Part shown: positions 52,167-63,888 of the stretch, piece by piece
How positions within the stretch are numbered: the first letter of the stretch is position 1
Layout of the letters: each line of letters begins with the position of its first letter
Origin: Chryseobacterium glaciei
Lineage (GTDB): Bacteria; Bacteroidota; Bacteroidia; Flavobacteriales; Weeksellaceae
Length of the DNA stretch: 64,000 nucleotides
NCBI RefSeq assembly: GCF_001648155.1
Contig: NZ_CP015199.1
Location: 2,676,501-2,740,500, forward strand
Direction of reading: 5' to 3'
Translations under genes and position numbers: made by a program
The notes under the pieces: model-generated
Seen by the model: only the letters and a program-made list of their open reading frames with translations
Database searches by the model: none
Told to the model about the DNA's origin: nothing

Positions 52167-54800
52167 ATGAAGAAAATTATCTCACTTATGGCAATGTTGC
52201 TGTTTGTCTGCAATGCATTTGCTCAGAACTACAAACCTATCCGAGGAATGGGGATCAGAGCTTATCTTGCACAAAACGGACAGTGTGTTGCGGCATCAAA
52301 TCCAACCAATATTTATTCTGTAATAGATTCAGATACGGATAATGGGGCAAGCTTAGGTACTTTATTAAATAATACATCGAGTAATGGTATTTCCATTATT
52401 AATAACAATACTACATATCCGGCAGGATCGGTTACGGGGTTTAATGTAGATATGACAAACAGTGCTATTACTTCTACAGTATTGAATGCTCTTAGCATTG
52501 CAACTTACAAAAATGGTGTTCTTCAGGAAACATCTGCGGCAGGTTCTTTGTTGTCGGTTCCTGCATATGGCGGAAGAAAAGCCAGATCATTCTTACATTT
52601 TAAAACAACTAAAGCTTTTAATGAAGTAAGATTATTGAGATCAGGAAGCAGTACTTCTTGCAATGCATTGAATGTGTATTACGCATTTACATGTGATTCA
52701 AATAATATCAAATTAGAAAACAATGGTGTTTGCGATGATATTATTGGTGGCGGATCTTTTGTAGATTCTGATACCAATATCTCATGCAGCAGCAATATGA
52801 CTTCTCCTTTATCTGTTGTAACTGATAGAGATAAGATTAGTGACGGAAGCAAAAGCTCTTTCGGAACAATTACTTTGCCTTCTGGTTTTATGGGGAATTT
52901 CAGTATTGGAGTTTTCGATAAAAGCCAATATTATCCTGCAGGAAATAAAGCTGGTTTTGTAATTGCTCCGGCAAACTCAAATTCAGTTTTAACAGAAAGA
53001 ATGCTTGATAATCTTGTGATAGAAACGTATATGTTTGGTCAGTTACAGGATTCTCAATCTTATAATGATGGGGTTGGAGGAATGACTGTTTCTTCACTAA
53101 GCCTTGGTGGAAATAAGCAAAAACTTTCCATCACTACAACAAAGCCTTTTAATGAAGTAAGATTAAAGATTTCTCAAAATTCAGGTTGCTCTTCTATGGG
53201 AGCTTTAAAAGTGTATTATGCTTTTGAAGAACCCCAAAGTTGTGACTGTACTCAATATCTTCAGTGCAATAGAACGGCACCGTACAAAGGAAGTTTACTT
53301 TGTGGAAACCTTCCAAATGGTGGATTATATTGTGGAAAACGTGAACCTTGGACAGGAACTTGGAGTACTTCAACTTCTTATTTAGGAGTTTACAATCCTG
53401 AAAATATAGTAGATTCTAATGCATCAAATTATGCTACTTTCTCAGTTCCTTCCAATAAAAATAATATCACAGGAAATTTTGCGGTAGAATCTGTTGGAAC
53501 AACTTATCCTGCAGGCACATTTGTAGGTTTTACAATTGCTAAAAATATTTCTACGGATTGGAGTTCTCTTGGAGTAATTTCTGTTCAGTTGTACAACGGA
53601 AATACTTTGGTTGAACAAAAAAGTACAATAAATAATGATTTAAAATTAATTACTGTTTCAGGAGGAAAAACGATTGTAGGATTTAAATCTACAAAAGCAT
53701 TCAACAGAATCAGACTTTCAATTAAACATACGGCGAAAATCTGTTACTGTGTTAATTACTATGTATATAATGTATTTGTAGAATTGGATTCTGACGGAGA
53801 TGGTGTTCCGGATTGTAGAGATATTTGCCCTGGTGGAGATGACAATATCGATACGGACGGTGACGGTATTCCTGATGCTTGTGACACAAAAAGCTGTGTT
53901 GCCGACAACGATAAAAGTTCTACAATAGACACAGATGGCGACGGTATTCAAGATGCATGTGACGGAGATTCTGATAACGATGGTATTCCTGATGCTTTGG
54001 AAGATCTTAATCACAACGGAAGATTCGAAGATGATGATGTAGACGGAGATGTTATTGTGATTCCTGTATTGGGAGACGGTATTTCAAGTTATTTGGATCT
54101 TGATTCTGATAATGATGGAATTTTAGATTTATTCGAATCAGGTATTCCAACTTCTGTAATCAATCAGATTGATGTTGATCATAATGGAGTTATTGATGCT
54201 GGAGTTGCGGTTGGGACTAACGGTATTGCGGATATTTTAGAAACTTCACCGGATTCAGGTGTAATGAAATATCCTCTAATGAATACAGACGGAGATGATA
54301 AACCAGATTTTGTAGATCTAAAGTCTAACGGAATTGAATATGATCTTTACGCAATCAGTAAAAGTGTTTTTGATGACTTGGGAGCAGGATTTATTTCAAG
54401 AATCAGTGATGCCGATACAGACGGTATTCAGGCTGTTGTAGATACAGATCTTGTAAGAAGAGGTTCACCGAATTCCCCACTTTCACCTTACGCTATATTG
54501 GCTAAGACTGCAAAAATGGGTATGGAAGCGAAAAAAGCTGCGATTGTAATGAATGAAACTGCTGCAATTGCAAATGACATCAAAATATATCCTAATCCTG
54601 TAAAAGCAGGTGAGAATCTTAACGTAAAATCTTCTGAAGAAGGCGTTTTCACCATATTCTCAGCTCAGGGACAATTAGTAAGAACCGGTATTTTCAAAGG
54701 AAATGCAGAGATTTCTACCTCTTCATTACCTTCAGGAATGTACATGATCAAAATAGAGACTAAATCTACAGTAAAATCTTATAAAGTTATTGTAAAATAA
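52167..54800 (+). CDS. T9SS type A surface protein, tandem paralogue
   Basis: An 877-residue paralogue of the preceding gene. Signal peptide MKKIISLMAMLLFVCNAFAQ, mature start YKPIRGMGIRA. The same three YPAG modules are present, but with extra cysteines (CVAASNP, STSCNALNVYY, ISCSSN, CNRTAPYKGSLLCGN) that the first paralogue mostly lacks. TSP3-like calcium repeats (DSDGDGVPDCRDICPGGDDN, DTDGDGIPDACD) and a nearly identical stretch SYLDLDSDNDGILDLFESGI follow, then the T9SS type A domain (IYPNPVKAGENLNV, LPSGMYMIKIETK). The pair probably arose by tandem duplication. A terminator follows, before the rpoB promoter. Confidence 0.8.
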   Translation: MKKIISLMAMLLFVCNAFAQNYKPIRGMGIRAYLAQNGQCVAASNPTNIYSVIDSDTDNGASLGTLLNNTSSNGISIINNNTTYPAGSVTGFNVDMTNSAITSTVLNALSIATYKNGVLQETSAAGSLLSVPAYGGRKARSFLHFKTTKAFNEVRLLRSGSSTSCNALNVYYAFTCDSNNIKLENNGVCDDIIGGGSFVDSDTNISCSSNMTSPLSVVTDRDKISDGSKSSFGTITLPSGFMGNFSIGVFDKSQYYPAGNKAGFVIAPANSNSVLTERMLDNLVIETYMFGQLQDSQSYNDGVGGMTVSSLSLGGNKQKLSITTTKPFNEVRLKISQNSGCSSMGALKVYYAFEEPQSCDCTQYLQCNRTAPYKGSLLCGNLPNGGLYCGKREPWTGTWSTSTSYLGVYNPENIVDSNASNYATFSVPSNKNNITGNFAVESVGTTYPAGTFVGFTIAKNISTDWSSLGVISVQLYNGNTLVEQKSTINNDLKLITVSGGKTIVGFKSTKAFNRIRLSIKHTAKICYCVNYYVYNVFVELDSDGDGVPDCRDICPGGDDNIDTDGDGIPDACDTKSCVADNDKSSTIDTDGDGIQDACDGDSDNDGIPDALEDLNHNGRFEDDDVDGDVIVIPVLGDGISSYLDLDSDNDGILDLFESGIPTSVINQIDVDHNGVIDAGVAVGTNGIADILETSPDSGVMKYPLMNTDGDDKPDFVDLKSNGIEYDLYAISKSVFDDLGAGFISRISDADTDGIQAVVDTDLVRRGSPNSPLSPYAILAKTAKMGMEAKKAAIVMNETAAIANDIKIYPNPVKAGENLNVKSSEEGVFTIFSAQGQLVRTGIFKGNAEISTSSLPSGMYMIKIETKSTVKSYKVIVK

Positions 54801-54830
54801 TTTCTTGAGATAGTTTTAGTAATAAGGTGA

Positions 54831-54857
54831 GGTCGTCCAATTTGGGCGGCCTTTTTT
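54831..54857 (+). terminator. Terminator before rpoB
   Basis: GGTCGTCC and GGGCGGCC pair (8 bp with two G-U) around a 5-nt loop, then six T. It isolates rpoBC from the surface-protein cluster. Confidence 0.85.
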
Positions 54858-54899
54858 ATTTGTGTGATTTTTTAACTGCTTTAAAATGAAAGAGTTTTA

Positions 54900-54931
54900 T
54901 TTGTAGATATAGATGATTTTTTGTATCTTTG
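54900..54931 (+). promoter_or_regulatory. rpoBC promoter
   Basis: TTTG (54900-54903), 20-nt spacer, TATCTTTG (54924-54931). The start would be near 54938, which gives a 5' leader of about 330 nt. Confidence 0.8.
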
Positions 54932-54939
54932 CCAACTCT

Positions 54940-55166
54940 TTTGGCGCTAATAATTGTTTGTAAATCTATAATATATTAAATATCAACTCTTTCGTAATTA
55001 TGAAAGGGATTTTAATTTTGTAGATATTGCGGTAATTTCTGCCTCAAAAAGTAAAATTTAAAAATATTTTGCATTACGCTGTGAAAAGATATACCAGCGT
55101 TGCAGTTAGAAATAAGAAATTAAGAATAAAAATATAGTATAAAAGACTGATTCTGATAGCGCCAAA
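54940..55166 (+). ncRNA. Structured 5' leader RNA of rpoBC closed by a long-range helix
   Basis: TTTGGCGCTA (54940-54949) is perfectly complementary to TAGCGCCAAA (55157-55166), a 10-bp helix closing a 227-nt domain that begins almost at the predicted transcription start. Inside are CTTTC/GAAAG (54989-54993 with 55002-55006, extended by G-U and T-A pairs to a 4-nt loop) and TGCA-TT-ACGCTG paired with CAGCGT-TGCA (55070-55081 with 55095-55104, 10 bp with a 2-nt bulge). These GC-containing stems stand out in very AT-rich sequence. About 100 nt of unstructured T-rich leader follow before the rpoB ATG. Feedback control of RNA polymerase synthesis is a possible role. Confidence 0.6.
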
Positions 55167-55264
55167 CTTCTAAACGTCTTTTAACCAATGTTTTCTTTTT
55201 TAATCTGTTTCTGATATTTTTTGTATAAATCAAAATATTTTTTAACCCTTTCTTTAAAAGTTTT

Positions 55265-58200
55265 ATGAGTAAAACAACATCAACAACTAGGGGGAATCAG
55301 AGAATTAATTTCTCTTCAGCGAAAGGAAAAATTATTACTCCAGACTTCTTGGATATCCAATTAGAGTCGTTTAAAGAGTTTTTCCAGCTTGATACGCTTC
55401 CTGAAGACAGAAAAAAAGAAGGTCTGCACAAGACTTTCCAAGAAAATTTCCCGATTACCGATTCTAGAAACCAATTCGTTTTGGAATTCTTAGATTATTT
55501 GGTAGATTCTCCACGTTATTCTATCAATGAGTGTGTAGAAAGAGGATTGACGTATTCAGTCCCTCTTAAAGCAAGACTTAAATTGTATTGTACAGACCCT
55601 GAGCACGAAGATTTCCAAACTGTGGTTCAGGATGTATATTTAGGCCCGGTTCCTTACATGACGGATAGTGGTTCTTTCATCATCAACGGTGCTGAAAGAG
55701 TTATTGTTACGCAGTTACACCGTTCACCTGGTGTATTCTTCGGACAGACTTATCACGCTAACGGAACGAAGCTTTACTATTCAAGAATTATCCCTTTCAA
55801 AGGATCTTGGATGGAATTTACTACGGATATCAACAGCGTAATGTATGCGTATATTGACCGTAAGAAAAAATTACCATTAACTACTTTATTAAGAGCTATC
55901 GGATTCGAATCTGATAAAGACATTCTTCAGATCTTCGACCTTGCGGAAGAAGTGAAGGTTTCTAAAGCTGCCCTTAAAAAAGTTGAAGGAAGAACATTGG
56001 CTGCGAGAGTATTGAACACTTGGTTCGAAGATTTCGTAGACGAAGATACGGGAGAAGTTGTTTCTATCGAAAGAAACGAAATCATCCTAGACAGAGAAAC
56101 TATTCTTGAAAAAGAACACTTAGATCTTATTCTTGATGCAGGTGTGAAATCTATCTTGATTCACAAAGAAAATGCAAATGAATTCTCTATCATCCAGAAT
56201 ACATTACAAAAAGACCCTACGAACTCTGAAAAAGAAGCAGTAGAGTATATTTATCGTCAGTTAAGAAATGCAGATCCACCCGATGAGGAAACTGCAAGAG
56301 GAATCATTGAAAAATTATTCTTCTCTGAGCAGAGATACTCTTTAGGTGAAGTAGGACGTTACAGACTAAACAAAAAGTTAAGCCTAAACATCCCAACTAC
56401 AACTGAAGTTCTTACAAAAGAAGATATCATTGCGATTGTAAGACATTTAATTGAGTTAGTAAACTCAAAAACTGACGTTGATGATATTGACCACTTATCA
56501 AACAGAAGAATTAAAACTGTTGGAGAGCAATTAGCAGGACAGTTCGGTGTAGGTCTTTCAAGAATTGCTAGAACAATCAAGGAAAGAATGAACGTTAGAG
56601 ATAACGAGATATTTACTCCGCTAGATCTAGTAAATGCTAAGACATTAACATCAGTTATTAACTCATTCTTTGGTACCAACCAGCTTTCTCAGTTCATGGA
56701 CCAAACCAACCCACTATCAGAGATCACGCACAAGCGTAGACTTTCTGCACTAGGGCCTGGTGGTTTATCAAGAGAAAGAGCAGGTTTCGAGGTGCGTGAC
56801 GTTCACCATACTCACTACGGAAGAATTTGTCCTATTGAAACTCCTGAAGGACCAAACATTGGTTTGATCTCTTCTTTGGGTATCTATGCGAAAATTAATA
56901 ACTTAGGTTTCATCGAAACTCCATATAGAAAAGTAAACGATAGTACAGTAGATCTTAATGCTGATCCTATTTATCTTAATGCAGAAGACGAAGAAGATAA
57001 AGTAATTGCTCAGGCAAACGTTGAGTTGAATGATCAGGGGCAATTCCAAACTGATAGAATTATTGCAAGACTAGATGGTGATTATCCAGTAGTTGAGCCT
57101 TCTCAAGTTAACCTTATCGACGTTGCGCCAAACCAGATTTCTGGTATTTCAGCTTCATTGATTCCTTTCTTGGAACATGATGATGCGAACCGTGCGTTGA
57201 TGGGATCAAACATGATGCGTCAGGCAGTTCCATTATTGAAACCACAGGCACCAATTGTAGGTACTGGTCTTGAGCAACAAGTTGCGAAAGATTCAAGAAT
57301 CTTGATCAATGCTGAAGGTAACGGTATTGTTGAATATGTAGATGCAGACAAGATTACTATTAAATATGAAAGAAGCGATGACGAAGATCTGGTATCTTTC
57401 GAATCTGCTACGAAAACATATAACTTAACTAAGTTTAGAAAAACTAACCAGAGTACAACGATTACACTAAGACCAAACGTAAGAATTGGTGAAACAGTGC
57501 AAAAAGGACAGGTACTTTGCGACGGTTATGCTACTGAAAAAGGAGAATTGGCTCTTGGTAGAAACTTAGTAGTTGCGTTCATGCCTTGGAAGGGTTATAA
57601 CTTTGAGGATGCGATCGTAATTAACGAAAAAGTTGTACGTGAAGACTGGTTTACTTCAATCCACGTGGATGAGTATTCTCTTGAAGTTCGTGATACTAAA
57701 TTAGGTATGGAAGAACTTACAGCAGATATTCCAAACGTTTCTGAAGAAGCTACAAAAGATCTTGACGAGAACGGTATGATCAGAATTGGAGCTGAGGTGA
57801 AGCCTGGTGACATTATGATCGGTAAGATTACTCCAAAAGGAGAATCAGACCCAACTCCTGAAGAGAAACTTCTTAGAGCAATCTTTGGTGACAAAGCTGG
57901 TGATGTTAAGGATGCTTCATTGAAAGCAGACTCTTCATTAAGAGGTGTTGTTATCAACAAAAAATTGTTCTCTAGAAATATTAAAGACAAAAAGAAAAGA
58001 ACTGAAGAAAAACTTAAACTTGAAGAGATTGAAAACACTTACAAAGCTAAGTTTGATGAGTTAAGAAATACTTTAATTGAAAAATTAAATACACTTGTAA
58101 GCGGGAAAACTTCTCAAGGGGTTCAAAATGACCTTGATGAAGAGATCATCGGTAAAGGTGTGAAATTTACTCACAGATTATTAACTTCAGTTGAAGATTA

Positions 58201-59086
58201 CGTAAACGTAAGCGGTGCAGATTGGACAGTGGATAACGATAAGAATGAATTGATTAAACAATTAATTCACAATTATAAAATCAAGTTCAACGATATCCAA
58301 GGGGTTAAAAACCGTGAGAAATTCGCAATTTCTATCGGAGATGAGCTTCCAGCAGGTATCATGAAGTTGGCTAAAGTGTATATCGCTAAGAAACGTAAGT
58401 TGAATGTAGGGGATAAAATGGCAGGACGTCACGGTAACAAAGGTATCGTTTCAAGAATCGTTCGTGAAGAAGATATGCCATTCCTTGAAGACGGAACACC
58501 AGTAGATATCGTATTGAATCCACTAGGGGTACCTTCTCGTATGAACATCGGACAGATCTATGAAACAGTTCTTGGATGGGCTGGTCAGAAATTAGGAATG
58601 ACGTTCGCTACACCAATCTTTGATGGAGCTACATTAGATCAAATTACTGAGTACACAGAAAAAGCAGGTCTTCCTAAATTTGGTAACACTCACCTTTATG
58701 ATGGTGGTACCGGAGAAAGATTTACACAGCCGGCTACAGTAGGTATTATTTACATGCTGAAACTGGGTCACATGGTAGATGACAAGATGCACGCTCGTTC
58801 TATCGGACCATACTCATTGATTACTCAACAGCCGTTAGGAGGTAAAGCTCAGTTCGGAGGTCAGAGATTCGGAGAGATGGAGGTTTGGGCTCTTGAAGCA
58901 TTTGGAGCATCAAACATTTTGAGAGAAATCTTGACTGTGAAGTCGGATGATGTGATTGGTAGAGCAAAAACTTATGAAGCTATCGCGAAAGGTGAAGCAA
59001 TGCCTGAACCAGGTATTCCAGAATCTTTCAACGTATTACTTCACGAGTTACAAGGACTTGGACTTGATGTAAGACTTGAGGAATAA
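55265..59086 (+). CDS. rpoB: DNA-directed RNA polymerase subunit beta
   Basis: A 1273-residue beta subunit with all conserved regions. The rifampicin-binding cluster reads [20 protein letters not shown] then [14 protein letters not shown], wild type at positions equivalent to E. coli Asp516, His526 and Ser531, so target-based rifampicin resistance is not predicted. Further landmarks are [37 protein letters not shown]-like [27 protein letters not shown] and the C-terminal [13 protein letters not shown]. It is preceded by its own promoter and a structured leader instead of following rplL. rpoC starts 82 bases later; the gap contains short A-rich direct repeats. Confidence 0.98.
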   Translation: MSKTTSTTRGNQRINFSSAKGKIITPDFLDIQLESFKEFFQLDTLPEDRKKEGLHKTFQENFPITDSRNQFVLEFLDYLVDSPRYSINECVERGLTYSVPLKARLKLYCTDPEHEDFQTVVQDVYLGPVPYMTDSGSFIINGAERVIVTQLHRSPGVFFGQTYHANGTKLYYSRIIPFKGSWMEFTTDINSVMYAYIDRKKKLPLTTLLRAIGFESDKDILQIFDLAEEVKVSKAALKKVEGRTLAARVLNTWFEDFVDEDTGEVVSIERNEIILDRETILEKEHLDLILDAGVKSILIHKENANEFSIIQNTLQKDPTNSEKEAVEYIYRQLRNADPPDEETARGIIEKLFFSEQRYSLGEVGRYRLNKKLSLNIPTTTEVLTKEDIIAIVRHLIELVNSKTDVDDIDHLSNRRIKTVGEQLAGQFGVGLSRIARTIKERMNVRDNEIFTPLDLVNAKTLTSVINSFFGTNQLSQFMDQTNPLSEITHKRRLSALGPGGLSRERAGFEVRDVHHTHYGRICPIETPEGPNIGLISSLGIYAKINNLGFIETPYRKVNDSTVDLNADPIYLNAEDEEDKVIAQANVELNDQGQFQTDRIIARLDGDYPVVEPSQVNLIDVAPNQISGISASLIPFLEHDDANRALMGSNMMRQAVPLLKPQAPIVGTGLEQQVAKDSRILINAEGNGIVEYVDADKITIKYERSDDEDLVSFESATKTYNLTKFRKTNQSTTITLRPNVRIGETVQKGQVLCDGYATEKGELALGRNLVVAFMPWKGYNFEDAIVINEKVVREDWFTSIHVDEYSLEVRDTKLGMEELTADIPNVSEEATKDLDENGMIRIGAEVKPGDIMIGKITPKGESDPTPEEKLLRAIFGDKAGDVKDASLKADSSLRGVVINKKLFSRNIKDKKKRTEEKLKLEEIENTYKAKFDELRNTLIEKLNTLVSGKTSQGVQNDLDEEIIGKGVKFTHRLLTSVEDYVNVSGADWTVDNDKNELIKQLIHNYKIKFNDIQGVKNREKFAISIGDELPAGIMKLAKVYIAKKRKLNVGDKMAGRHGNKGIVSRIVREEDMPFLEDGTPVDIVLNPLGVPSRMNIGQIYETVLGWAGQKLGMTFATPIFDGATLDQITEYTEKAGLPKFGNTHLYDGGTGERFTQPATVGIIYMLKLGHMVDDKMHARSIGPYSLITQQPLGGKAQFGGQRFGEMEVWALEAFGASNILREILTVKSDDVIGRAKTYEAIAKGEAMPEPGIPESFNVLLHELQGLGLDVRLEE

Positions 59087-59168
59087 TTTTAAATTTTGAC
59101 GAATGAATTTTGAATCAGTTCAGAATTTATAACCCAAAATTTATAATCCAAAATCTAAAATCTAAAAA

Positions 59169-62100
59169 ATGTCAAATAAAAATAAATCAAGTAGATTTAA
59201 TAAAATAACCATCGGTTTAGCTTCTCCGGAATCCATTTTACAGGATTCTAGAGGGGAGGTTTTAAAACCGGAAACTATTAATTACAGAACGCATAAGCCT
59301 GAAAGAGACGGTTTGTTCTGTGAAAAAATCTTCGGTCCTATTAAGGATTACGAATGTGCTTGTGGTAAATACAAGAGAATTCGTTACAAAGGGATCGTTT
59401 GTGACCGTTGTGGAGTTGAAGTTACAGAAAAGAAAGTTAGAAGAGAGAGAATCGGGCACATCAACCTTGTTGTTCCTATCGCTCACATCTGGTATTTCCG
59501 TTCTTTACCAAACAAAATTGGTTACCTTCTAGGGATTCCTTCTAAGAAATTAGATATGATCATCTACTACGAAAGATACGTAGTGATTCAACAAGGTATT
59601 GCTAAGAAAGCAGACGGTTCTGATTTTGATGATAAAGAATTCCTTACAGAAGAAGAATACCTTGATATCATGGAAACTCTTCCTGTAGAAAATCAATATC
59701 TTGATGATTCTGATCCAAACAAATTCATCGCTAAAATGGGTGCTGAAGCGGTTGAAGAATTATTAAAAAGAATTGATCTTGATGCTTTGTCTTTCGACTT
59801 GAGACACAAAGCTCACAACGAAGGTTCTAAGCAAAGAAGAACTGAAGCTCTAAAAAGATTGAACGTTGTAGAAGCATTGAGAGGTGCTAACACTAGAATG
59901 ATCAACAGACCGGAGTGGATGATCATGCGTGTACTTCCTGTTATTCCACCAGAATTAAGACCATTAGTTCCATTGGATGGAGGACGTTTCGCTACTTCTG
60001 ACTTAAATGACCTTTATAGAAGAGTTATTATCAGAAACAACCGTTTGAAGAGATTATTGGAGATCAAAGCTCCTGAAGTAATCTTGAGAAACGAGAAGCG
60101 TATGCTTCAGGAATCAGTAGATTCATTATTCGATAATACAAGAAAATCTTCTGCAGTAAAATCTGAATCAAACAGACCATTGAAATCACTTTCAGATTCA
60201 TTGAAAGGTAAGCAAGGTCGTTTCCGTCAAAACTTACTTGGGAAAAGGGTAGATTACTCTGCGCGTTCGGTAATTGTTGTAGGTCCAAACTTACAGCTTC
60301 ACGAATGTGGTATTCCTAAAGATATGGCTGCGGAATTGTACAAACCGTTTATCATTAGAAAACTAATTGAAAGAGGGATTGTAAAAACAGTAAAATCTGC
60401 AAAGAGAATTATTGACAGAAAAGAACCAGTAGTTTATGATATCTTAGAAGGTGTAATGAAAGGTCACCCTGTTCTATTGAACAGAGCACCTACGCTTCAC
60501 AGACTAGGTATCCAGGCTTTCCAACCTAAGATGATCGAAGGTAAGGCAATCCAGCTACACCCGTTAGTAACAACGGCCTTCAATGCCGATTTCGATGGTG
60601 ACCAGATGGCGGTACATTTACCGTTAGGCCCTGAAGCGATCCTTGAAGCTCAGTTATTAATGTTAGGTTCTCAGAATATCTTGAACCCTGCAAACGGTTC
60701 TCCAATTACGGTACCTTCTCAGGACATGGTTCTTGGTCTATATTTCATGACTAAAGAATTGAGCTCTACAGAAGATAAGAAAGTTTTAGGAGAAGGTCTT
60801 GCATTCTATTCTCCTGAGGAAGCGGAAATCGCTTACGCAGAAGGAAAAGTTTCTCTAAACGCTAAGGTTAGATGTAGACTACCTGTTAAAGAAAACGGAG
60901 AGATTTCAACTAAATTAATTGAAACTTCTGTTGGTAGAATTTTATTCAACCAAATCGTTCCTAAGCAGTCAGGATATATTAATGAACTTCTTACTAAGAA
61001 ATCATTAAGAAACGTTATCGGTAGAGTCCTTGATGATACAGATTTCCCTACAACTGTGAAGTTCTTGGATGCAATGAAAGACTTAGGGTATTCAAATGCA
61101 TTTAAAGGAGGTCTTTCATTCTCATTAGGTGACATCGTAGTTCCTGTTGAGAAGAAAGCAATGGTTGCTACAGCAATTTCTACTGTAGATGAGATTAGAG
61201 CTAACTATAACATGGGTCTAATTACAGATACAGAACGTTATAACCAGGTAATTGACGTTTGGACAAACACAAACGCAGGATTAACTGAAATGATCATGAG
61301 CAGAATGAAAACCGACCAAGGTGGGTTCAACTCTGTATATATGATGCTTGATTCTGGGGCGAGGGGTTCTAAGGAACAGATCCGTCAGTTATCAGGGATG
61401 AGAGGTTTGATGGCAAAACCGCAGAAAGCCGGTTCTACTGGTGCGGAGATCATTGAAAACCCGATTCTTGCAAACTTTAAGGAAGGTCTTTCGATCCTAG
61501 AATACTTTATCTCTACTCACGGTGCTCGTAAGGGTCTTGCGGATACCGCACTTAAGACTGCCGATGCGGGTTACTTAACGAGAAGATTGGTAGACGTTGC
61601 TCAGGATGTTATCATTACTGAAGCAGACTGTGGTACTTTAAGAGGTACTGAAGTTACTGCTTTGAAGAAAAATGATGAGATCGTTGAAAGAATTTCTGAA
61701 AGAATCTTAGGTAGAGTTTCTCTACATAATATCTATGACCCTGAAAGTGATGAGCTTATTGCTTCTGCAGATCAGGTGATCAACGAGCCATTAGCTAAGA
61801 GAATTGAAGAAGCAGGATTAGAAGCTGTTGAAGTTCGTTCACCATTAACTTGTGAAACTAAGAAAGGTATCTGTGCGAAATGTTACGGAAGAAACTTAGC
61901 AACAGGTAAAGTAATCCATATGGGTGAAGCAGTAGGTGTAATTGGTGCACAATCTATTGGGGAACCGGGTACTCAGTTAACATTGAGAACCTTCCACCAA
62001 GGGGGTACTGCAGGTAACGTATCAGAAAACCCATCAATCGTAGCTAGAAGAGACGGTATCGTTGAAATGGATGATGTAAGAACAATTACATCTGAAGACG

Positions 62101-63434
62101 AAAGCGGTAATACTGCTGAGGTAGTAGTTTCTCGTTCTACGGAATTTAGATTGGTTGCTGATAACGAAACTAAAACTCCATTGATGATCGCTAACGTACC
62201 TTATGGATCTATATTAGCTGTGAAACCAGGTGATAAAGTGAAGAAAGGTGATACTATCTGTAGATGGGATCCGTATAACGCGGTAATTATTGCAGAAACT
62301 GCCGGTAAGGTAGAGTATGAAGATATCATCCAGGGTATTTCATTCCAATTGGAAATTGACGAACAAACAGGATTTGAAGAGAAAGTAATCTCTGAATCTA
62401 GAAATAAGAAAGCCGTACCTACTCTTAAGGTAGTAGATTCTAAAGGTGTTGAGCAGAAAGCGTACAACTTACCGGTAGGAGCCCACTTAATGGTAAACGA
62501 TGGTGAAAAAATTAAGGCTGGTAAAGTTTTAATCAAGATCCCAAGAAAATCTGCAAAAGCAGGGGATATCACCGGAGGTCTTCCGAGAGTTACCGAATTA
62601 TTCGAAGCAAGAAACCCTTCAAACCCGGCGGTTGTTACAGAGATCGATGGTGTAGTTTCTTACGGAAAAATCAAGAGAGGTAACCGTGAATTGATCGTTG
62701 AAGCAAAAACTGGAGAAAGAAAAATTTATTTAGTTAAATTATCTAACCAGATCTTGGTTCAGGAGAATGACTTCGTAAGAGCTGGTTCGCCACTTTCTGA
62801 CGGTTCAATTACTCCGGACGATATCTTAAGAATTAAAGGTCCAACGGCGGTTCAGGAATATCTAGTAAATGAAATTCAGGAAGTTTACCGTCTACAAGGG
62901 GTGAAAATTGATGATAAGCACTTCGAAATTATCGTAAGACAGATGATGACGAAAGTATCTATCGTTGATGGAGGTGATACTCAATTCCTTGAAGGAGCTC
63001 TTGAGCACAAATTTGATTTCTTGGAAGAAAACAACAGAGTATTCGGTCTTAAAGTAGTAACTGAAGCTGGTGATTCTAAAGAATTCAAACCAGGTCAGAT
63101 GATTACTGCAAGAGAATTAAGAGACGAAAACTCTAAATTGAAGCGTGAAGATCAGGCTTTAGTTGAAGTAAGAGAAGCTTTACCAGCTACAGCAACGCCT
63201 GTATTGCAAGGTATTACAAGAGCGGCTCTTCAGACTAAGTCATTCATGTCTGCAGCATCATTCCAGGAAACAACTAAGGTTCTTAACGAAGCAGCAGTTG
63301 CTGGTAAGGTAGATTACTTAACAGGTCTTAAAGAGAACGTAATTGTAGGACACAGAATTCCTGCAGGTACAGGTCTTAAAGAGTATCAGAATGTTATCGT
63401 AGGTTCTAAAAAAGAATTCGAAGATATTAACTAA
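59169..63434 (+). CDS. rpoC: DNA-directed RNA polymerase subunit beta'
   Basis: A 1421-residue beta' subunit. The N-terminal zinc site is [20 protein letters not shown]; the catalytic magnesium-binding motif [12 protein letters not shown] is intact; the bridge helix and trigger loop region ([26 protein letters not shown]) and the second zinc site ([23 protein letters not shown]) are present. It ends [13 protein letters not shown]. It is co-transcribed with rpoB and followed by a stem of 12 bp. Length and motif order are normal for Bacteroidota. Confidence 0.98.
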   Translation: MSNKNKSSRFNKITIGLASPESILQDSRGEVLKPETINYRTHKPERDGLFCEKIFGPIKDYECACGKYKRIRYKGIVCDRCGVEVTEKKVRRERIGHINLVVPIAHIWYFRSLPNKIGYLLGIPSKKLDMIIYYERYVVIQQGIAKKADGSDFDDKEFLTEEEYLDIMETLPVENQYLDDSDPNKFIAKMGAEAVEELLKRIDLDALSFDLRHKAHNEGSKQRRTEALKRLNVVEALRGANTRMINRPEWMIMRVLPVIPPELRPLVPLDGGRFATSDLNDLYRRVIIRNNRLKRLLEIKAPEVILRNEKRMLQESVDSLFDNTRKSSAVKSESNRPLKSLSDSLKGKQGRFRQNLLGKRVDYSARSVIVVGPNLQLHECGIPKDMAAELYKPFIIRKLIERGIVKTVKSAKRIIDRKEPVVYDILEGVMKGHPVLLNRAPTLHRLGIQAFQPKMIEGKAIQLHPLVTTAFNADFDGDQMAVHLPLGPEAILEAQLLMLGSQNILNPANGSPITVPSQDMVLGLYFMTKELSSTEDKKVLGEGLAFYSPEEAEIAYAEGKVSLNAKVRCRLPVKENGEISTKLIETSVGRILFNQIVPKQSGYINELLTKKSLRNVIGRVLDDTDFPTTVKFLDAMKDLGYSNAFKGGLSFSLGDIVVPVEKKAMVATAISTVDEIRANYNMGLITDTERYNQVIDVWTNTNAGLTEMIMSRMKTDQGGFNSVYMMLDSGARGSKEQIRQLSGMRGLMAKPQKAGSTGAEIIENPILANFKEGLSILEYFISTHGARKGLADTALKTADAGYLTRRLVDVAQDVIITEADCGTLRGTEVTALKKNDEIVERISERILGRVSLHNIYDPESDELIASADQVINEPLAKRIEEAGLEAVEVRSPLTCETKKGICAKCYGRNLATGKVIHMGEAVGVIGAQSIGEPGTQLTLRTFHQGGTAGNVSENPSIVARRDGIVEMDDVRTITSEDESGNTAEVVVSRSTEFRLVADNETKTPLMIANVPYGSILAVKPGDKVKKGDTICRWDPYNAVIIAETAGKVEYEDIIQGISFQLEIDEQTGFEEKVISESRNKKAVPTLKVVDSKGVEQKAYNLPVGAHLMVNDGEKIKAGKVLIKIPRKSAKAGDITGGLPRVTELFEARNPSNPAVVTEIDGVVSYGKIKRGNRELIVEAKTGERKIYLVKLSNQILVQENDFVRAGSPLSDGSITPDDILRIKGPTAVQEYLVNEIQEVYRLQGVKIDDKHFEIIVRQMMTKVSIVDGGDTQFLEGALEHKFDFLEENNRVFGLKVVTEAGDSKEFKPGQMITARELRDENSKLKREDQALVEVREALPATATPVLQGITRAALQTKSFMSAASFQETTKVLNEAAVAGKVDYLTGLKENVIVGHRIPAGTGLKEYQNVIVGSKKEFEDIN

Positions 63435-63443
63435 AAAGTAAAG

Positions 63444-63495
63444 AAAAGTTTCAGGATTCGAGTTTAAATTTTAAATTAGAGGCCTGAAACTTTTT
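63444..63495 (+). terminator. Terminator-like hairpin after rpoC
   Basis: AAAAGTTTCAGG and CCTGAAACTTTT form a perfect 12-bp stem with a 27-nt loop, then T. It lies between rpoC and the DUF3467 gene and may be only partly effective. Confidence 0.65.
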
Positions 63496-63520
63496 AAACA
63501 AAAAAATATTTAAAGAAAAC

Positions 63521-63835
63521 ATGGACAATCAAAATCAAAATCAAAATCAAGATCCAAACAACATCAACATCCAACTTAACGAAATGGTAGCTTCAGGGGT
63601 ATATTGTAACCTTGCTCTAGTAAACCATTCTCCATCTGAGTTTGTTGTAGATTTTATCCAATTAATGCCGGGTGTTCAACAAGCGAACGTGCGTTCAAGA
63701 GTTATTCTTGCTCCACTTCACGCTAAGAGAGTATTAGCTGCTCTTCAACAAAACATCACTAACTACGAGCAACAATTCGGAGAGATCAAAGAAGTTGAGC
63801 CTTTCGTATTAGGTGGAAACAACGTACAAGCGTAA
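63521..63835 (+). CDS. DUF3467 domain protein
   Basis: A 104-residue protein. A Gln/Asn-rich start (MDNQNQNQNQDPNNINIQL) leads into the DUF3467 pattern: GVYCNLALVNHSPSEFVVDFIQLMPG, VRSRVILAPLHAKRVLAALQQNI and NYEQQFGEIK. The family is small, widely conserved next to rpoC in Bacteroidota, and of unknown function; the association suggests a link to transcription, which is inferred. It begins 86 bases after rpoC, past a hairpin, and has its own terminator at 63856. Confidence 0.9.
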   Translation: MDNQNQNQNQDPNNINIQLNEMVASGVYCNLALVNHSPSEFVVDFIQLMPGVQQANVRSRVILAPLHAKRVLAALQQNITNYEQQFGEIKEVEPFVLGGNNVQA

Positions 63836-63855
63836 GATTTTTTCTTAACATACAT

Positions 63856-63888
63856 AAGAATGCCTCAATTTATTGGGGCATTCTTTAT
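63856..63888 (+). terminator. Terminator of the DUF3467 gene
   Basis: AAGAATGCCTCA and TGGGGCATTCTT pair over 12 positions (one G-U) with a 6-nt loop, then T. Bases 63889-64000 show no gene, only a small palindrome TGATCT-TTT-AGATCA near 63947. Confidence 0.8.

Noticed and set aside
59087..59168. Short A-rich direct repeats between rpoB and rpoC as a regulatory element
   Set aside because: They are low-complexity repeats of AAAATCTAAAA type in an 82-base gap and have no stem or promoter pattern.
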